Shown here: piece after piece, positions 62,027-64,000 of the stretch
Numbering within the stretch: position 1 is the stretch's first letter
How the letters are laid out: each line of letters begins with the position of its first letter
Assembly (NCBI RefSeq): GCF_900104135.1
Contig: NZ_FNIV01000001.1
Span: 434,001-498,000 of the forward strand
DNA from: Halomonas shengliensis
Lineage (GTDB): Bacteria; Pseudomonadota; Gammaproteobacteria; Pseudomonadales; Halomonadaceae
Direction of reading: 5' to 3'
DNA: 64,000 nucleotides
Position numbers and translations under genes: made by a program
The notes under the pieces: model-generated
What the model saw: only the letters and a program-made list of their open reading frames with translations
What the model was told of the DNA's origin: nothing
The model's database searches: none

Positions 62027-62952
62027 ACGCCCCCGAAGCGGTCCTGTCGACTGCCGCCCCGCCCGCCGCCGCGCCCCGTGAGCGATTCGCCGCCGACTGG
62101 CTCGCCAGCCGTGAGGCCCTGGACGCGCGCGCGCGCAGCCACTGCCTGACCGGGCTGGCCGCCGGCTGGCTCGCCGGGCGTGTGGCACTGCACAGAGGCC
62201 CCGTTGGCATCGTCGACCTGGGCAGCGGCAGCGGCAGCAACCTGCGCTTCCTGGCGTCGCGACTGCCGGGTCCCCAGCGCTGGCGGCTGGTCGATCACGA
62301 CCCGGCGCTGCTGGCGCTGGCGCGGCGCCAGGCGGCGACCCTGCGCGACCCCACAGGGGCGCGGCCCCGGGTCGCGACTCACCACCGCGACCTCGCCCCG
62401 GTGGATGATGACCTGCTGGCGGGCGCCGACCTGGTGGTGGCCTTGGCGCTGTTCGACCTGGTCACCCGCGACTGGGCCGAGGCGCTGGTGTCGGCCGCGG
62501 TGGCCCGCCACCAGGCGCTGCTGTTCAGCCTCAGTGTGGACGGTGACTGGGCCTTCCTGGGGGCGGCGGGCGAGCGTCGCGAGGACGACGAGGACCTGGC
62601 GGTGCGCGCGCTCTTCCAGTCCCACCAGCGCCTCGACAAGGGGCTCGGCCCGGCGCTGGGCGGTGACGCTCCCGCGGTGCTGGCCGCGGCCATGGCCGCG
62701 GCGGGATATCGCGTGGAGAGCGCGTCAACCCCCTGGCATGTGGCCGCCGGCGACCGCGAATGGCTACCGCTGGCCGAGCGGCTGGTGCACGGCTGGCATG
62801 ACGCCGCCGTCGAGCAGGCCCCCGAGGAGGGCAGGCGGCTCGCGCACTGGCGGGAACGCCGCCTGGCCGGCCTCGCCGCCGGTGAGCTGGGCCTCACGGT
62901 GGGTCATCGCGACCTGCTGGCCCTGCCGCCGCTGCCGACCGGAGGTGCCTGA
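62023..62952 (+). CDS. class I SAM-dependent methyltransferase
   Basis: 309 residues. SAM-binding motif I is GIVDLGSGSGSNLRFLA near residue 65, followed by the acidic VDHDPALLALAR. A later region, ALFDLVTRDWAEALVSA, fits motif IV and beyond. The N-terminal 20 residues are Pro/Ala-rich. Acceptor unknown. It starts inside the glycosyltransferase gene (ATGA overlap) and is followed 2 bp later by the flippase-like gene. Confidence 0.85.
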   Translation: MNAPEAVLSTAAPPAAAPRERFAADWLASREALDARARSHCLTGLAAGWLAGRVALHRGPVGIVDLGSGSGSNLRFLASRLPGPQRWRLVDHDPALLALARRQAATLRDPTGARPRVATHHRDLAPVDDDLLAGADLVVALALFDLVTRDWAEALVSAAVARHQALLFSLSVDGDWAFLGAAGERREDDEDLAVRALFQSHQRLDKGLGPALGGDAPAVLAAAMAAAGYRVESASTPWHVAAGDREWLPLAERLVHGWHDAAVEQAPEEGRRLAHWRERRLAGLAAGELGLTVGHRDLLALPPLPTGGA

Positions 62953-62954
62953 GG

Positions 62955-64000
62955 GTGGCCCGCCTGCGTCACGTGCCGGGTCGCCTGCTGCGGCCGCTGG
63001 CGGGGTTGGGGCTGCTCCTCGGGCTCGTCGCCTGGCTCGAGCCGGCGGCGCTGCTCGCCGAGGTGCAGCGGCTCTCCCCGGGCTGGGCCCTGCTCGCCCT
63101 CGCCCTGACCCTGCCGCCGCTGGCGCTCAGCGCCTGGCGCTGGCGCCTCACCGCCCGCCTGCTGGGGCTCTCCCTGGGCCTGCGCCGGGCGCTGGCCGAG
63201 TACGCCCTGGCGCTGTTCCTCAACCAGGTGCTGCCGGGCGGGGTCGCGGGGGATGCCACCCGGGCCTGGCGTCACGCCCGCGCCAGCGGTCGTCGCGGCG
63301 GTGCCTGGCGGGCGGTGATCATCGAACGCGCCTCCGGCCAGCTGGCCATGGCGCTGTTGTGCGTCGCGGTGCTGGCCGCCTCGCCGCTCTGGCATGAGCT
63401 GATGGCGCGCGCCGCCGCCGGGGTGGCCCCCTGGGGGGCGCTGCCGGTCGCGGCAGGCGCCATATTGCTGCTGGTGGCGCTGAGCTGGCGGCTCGCCCGG
63501 CGCCCGCCGGCGGCGCTGGTGGGCCTCGGCGGCGACCTCAAGCGCAGCCTGCTGACCGCCTCGGTGTGGCCGAAGCAGCTCGGCGGGTCGCTGTTGGTGG
63601 TGGCGAGCTACGCCCTGGTGTTCGTGTGTGCCGCCCGGGCGATCGGCGTCGGTCTGCCGCTGGCCACCCTGCTGGCGCTGGTGCCGCCGGTGCTGCTGGC
63701 GATGCTGATCCCGCTCTCGGTCGCCGGCTGGGGCGTGCGCGAGGGCGCCGCGGCCCTGGTCTGGGGGCTGGCCGGCCTGCCGCCGGCCCAGGGCGTGGCG
63801 GTCTCCCTGGCCTACGGGGTCGTGGTGCTGGTGGCGAGCCTGCCCGGGGCCCTGGTGCTGCTGCATCGCCTGGTCGGCGACGCACAGGGACGCGTCGGTG
63901 GCGTATCCGGTGGCTCAGGCGGTGGGGGCCTCGAGGTCGAGGTCGAAGAGGGTGTCGTCGCCGCAGCGGAAGCTGCGGCAGGCAGGGCGGCGCGCCTCGG
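62955..64000 (+). CDS. lysylphosphatidylglycerol synthase TM-region (UPF0104, flippase-like) protein; stop not seen
   Basis: GTG start at 62955, frame open to the window end. About seven to eight membrane helices with the family motif LFLNQVLPGGVAGDATRAWR near 90, VVIERASGQLAM-type segment and SVAGWGVREGAAALVW near 255. The recognisable domain ends near 63870 (about 305 residues). The tail after 63900 is Gly/Glu/Ala-rich and has poor codon bias, so the true stop may lie just beyond the window or the tail is a frame continuing through a neighbour. Family members bind or move lipid-linked substrates. Immediately follows the methyltransferase gene. Confidence 0.75.
   Translation, partial: MARLRHVPGRLLRPLAGLGLLLGLVAWLEPAALLAEVQRLSPGWALLALALTLPPLALSAWRWRLTARLLGLSLGLRRALAEYALALFLNQVLPGGVAGDATRAWRHARASGRRGGAWRAVIIERASGQLAMALLCVAVLAASPLWHELMARAAAGVAPWGALPVAAGAILLLVALSWRLARRPPAALVGLGGDLKRSLLTASVWPKQLGGSLLVVASYALVFVCAARAIGVGLPLATLLALVPPVLLAMLIPLSVAGWGVREGAAALVWGLAGLPPAQGVAVSLAYGVVVLVASLPGALVLLHRLVGDAQGRVGGVSGGSGGGGLEVEVEEGVVAAAEAAAGRAARL
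63915..64000 (-). CDS. C-terminal end of a further gene (partial)
   Basis: The minus strand reads 27 codons ending TGA at 63915-63917: RSFRCGDDTLFDLDLEAPTA is the visible end. Codons are almost all G/C at the third position, as in real genes here, so this is the likelier coding frame for this stretch. The product cannot be named from so little. Confidence 0.5.
   Translation of the reverse strand, partial: EARRPACRSFRCGDDTLFDLDLEAPTA

Overview
The window is a high-GC chromosomal segment, with strong G/C preference at third codon positions and short intergenic gaps. Its gene content suggests a gammaproteobacterium of the Halomonas type. Pointers are a deo nucleoside operon with nupC and a Tsx-like porin, a pta-ackA pair, a PotABCD-type transporter, glucosylglycerate (compatible solute) metabolism, a SixA-CHAD fusion and a quinone-stress cluster. 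The assignment is inferred from gene content only. No rRNA, tRNA or CRISPR array was seen.

Left part (1-12.1 kb): ordinary chromosomal genes. They include the C-terminal end of a GntR/FCD regulator, a SixA-CHAD protein, a dienelactone hydrolase, a gamma-glutamylcyclotransferase, a SpoIIAA-like protein and a membrane diguanylate cyclase. A LysR / DoxX / glutathionyl-hydroquinone reductase / pirin cluster follows, and then an SDR and a homocysteine S-methyltransferase.

Accessory island (about 12.1-17.9 kb): a NERD-domain gene is followed by an AT-rich integron cassette array. Three cassettes each end in an attC site whose first box is the exact reverse complement of that same cassette's first bases. 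No integrase is in the window, so this looks like a CALIN (attC cluster lacking an integrase) or one end of a larger integron. Two of the three cassette proteins resemble DUF4145 proteins with an N-terminal zinc ribbon. An IS3-family element with an A7G frameshift site lies right after the start of a fourth, truncated cassette and 25 bp from sbcC.

Middle (17.9-32.4 kb): sbcDC, endonuclease V, a DUF1415 gene, and an IS481-family element with a perfect ACTAGA target duplication that supplies stop codons to two convergent genes. Then come an aldo/keto reductase, OsmC, an amidoligase / class-I glutamine amidotransferase pair, an MscS-type channel and a large unknown membrane protein.

Right part (32.4-64 kb): nucleoside catabolism (deoC-deoA-deoB-deoD-cdd, then nupC, tsx and a divergent deoR with an operator), a CBS-BON protein, an aminotransferase, potABCD-like genes and pta-ackA. 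An osmolyte cluster follows: a glucosylglycerate phosphate phosphatase and synthase convergent with a GH13 phosphorylase. TenA sits under a TPP riboswitch. The last 5.5 kb holds a tightly packed set of uncharacterised genes: a CDP-alcohol phosphotransferase, divergent from an MDR dehydrogenase, a divergent PTPS/QueD homologue, a GT4 glycosyltransferase, a methyltransferase and a flippase-like membrane protein. They resemble a pathway for an unknown, possibly pterin-derived, glycosylated or membrane-linked product.
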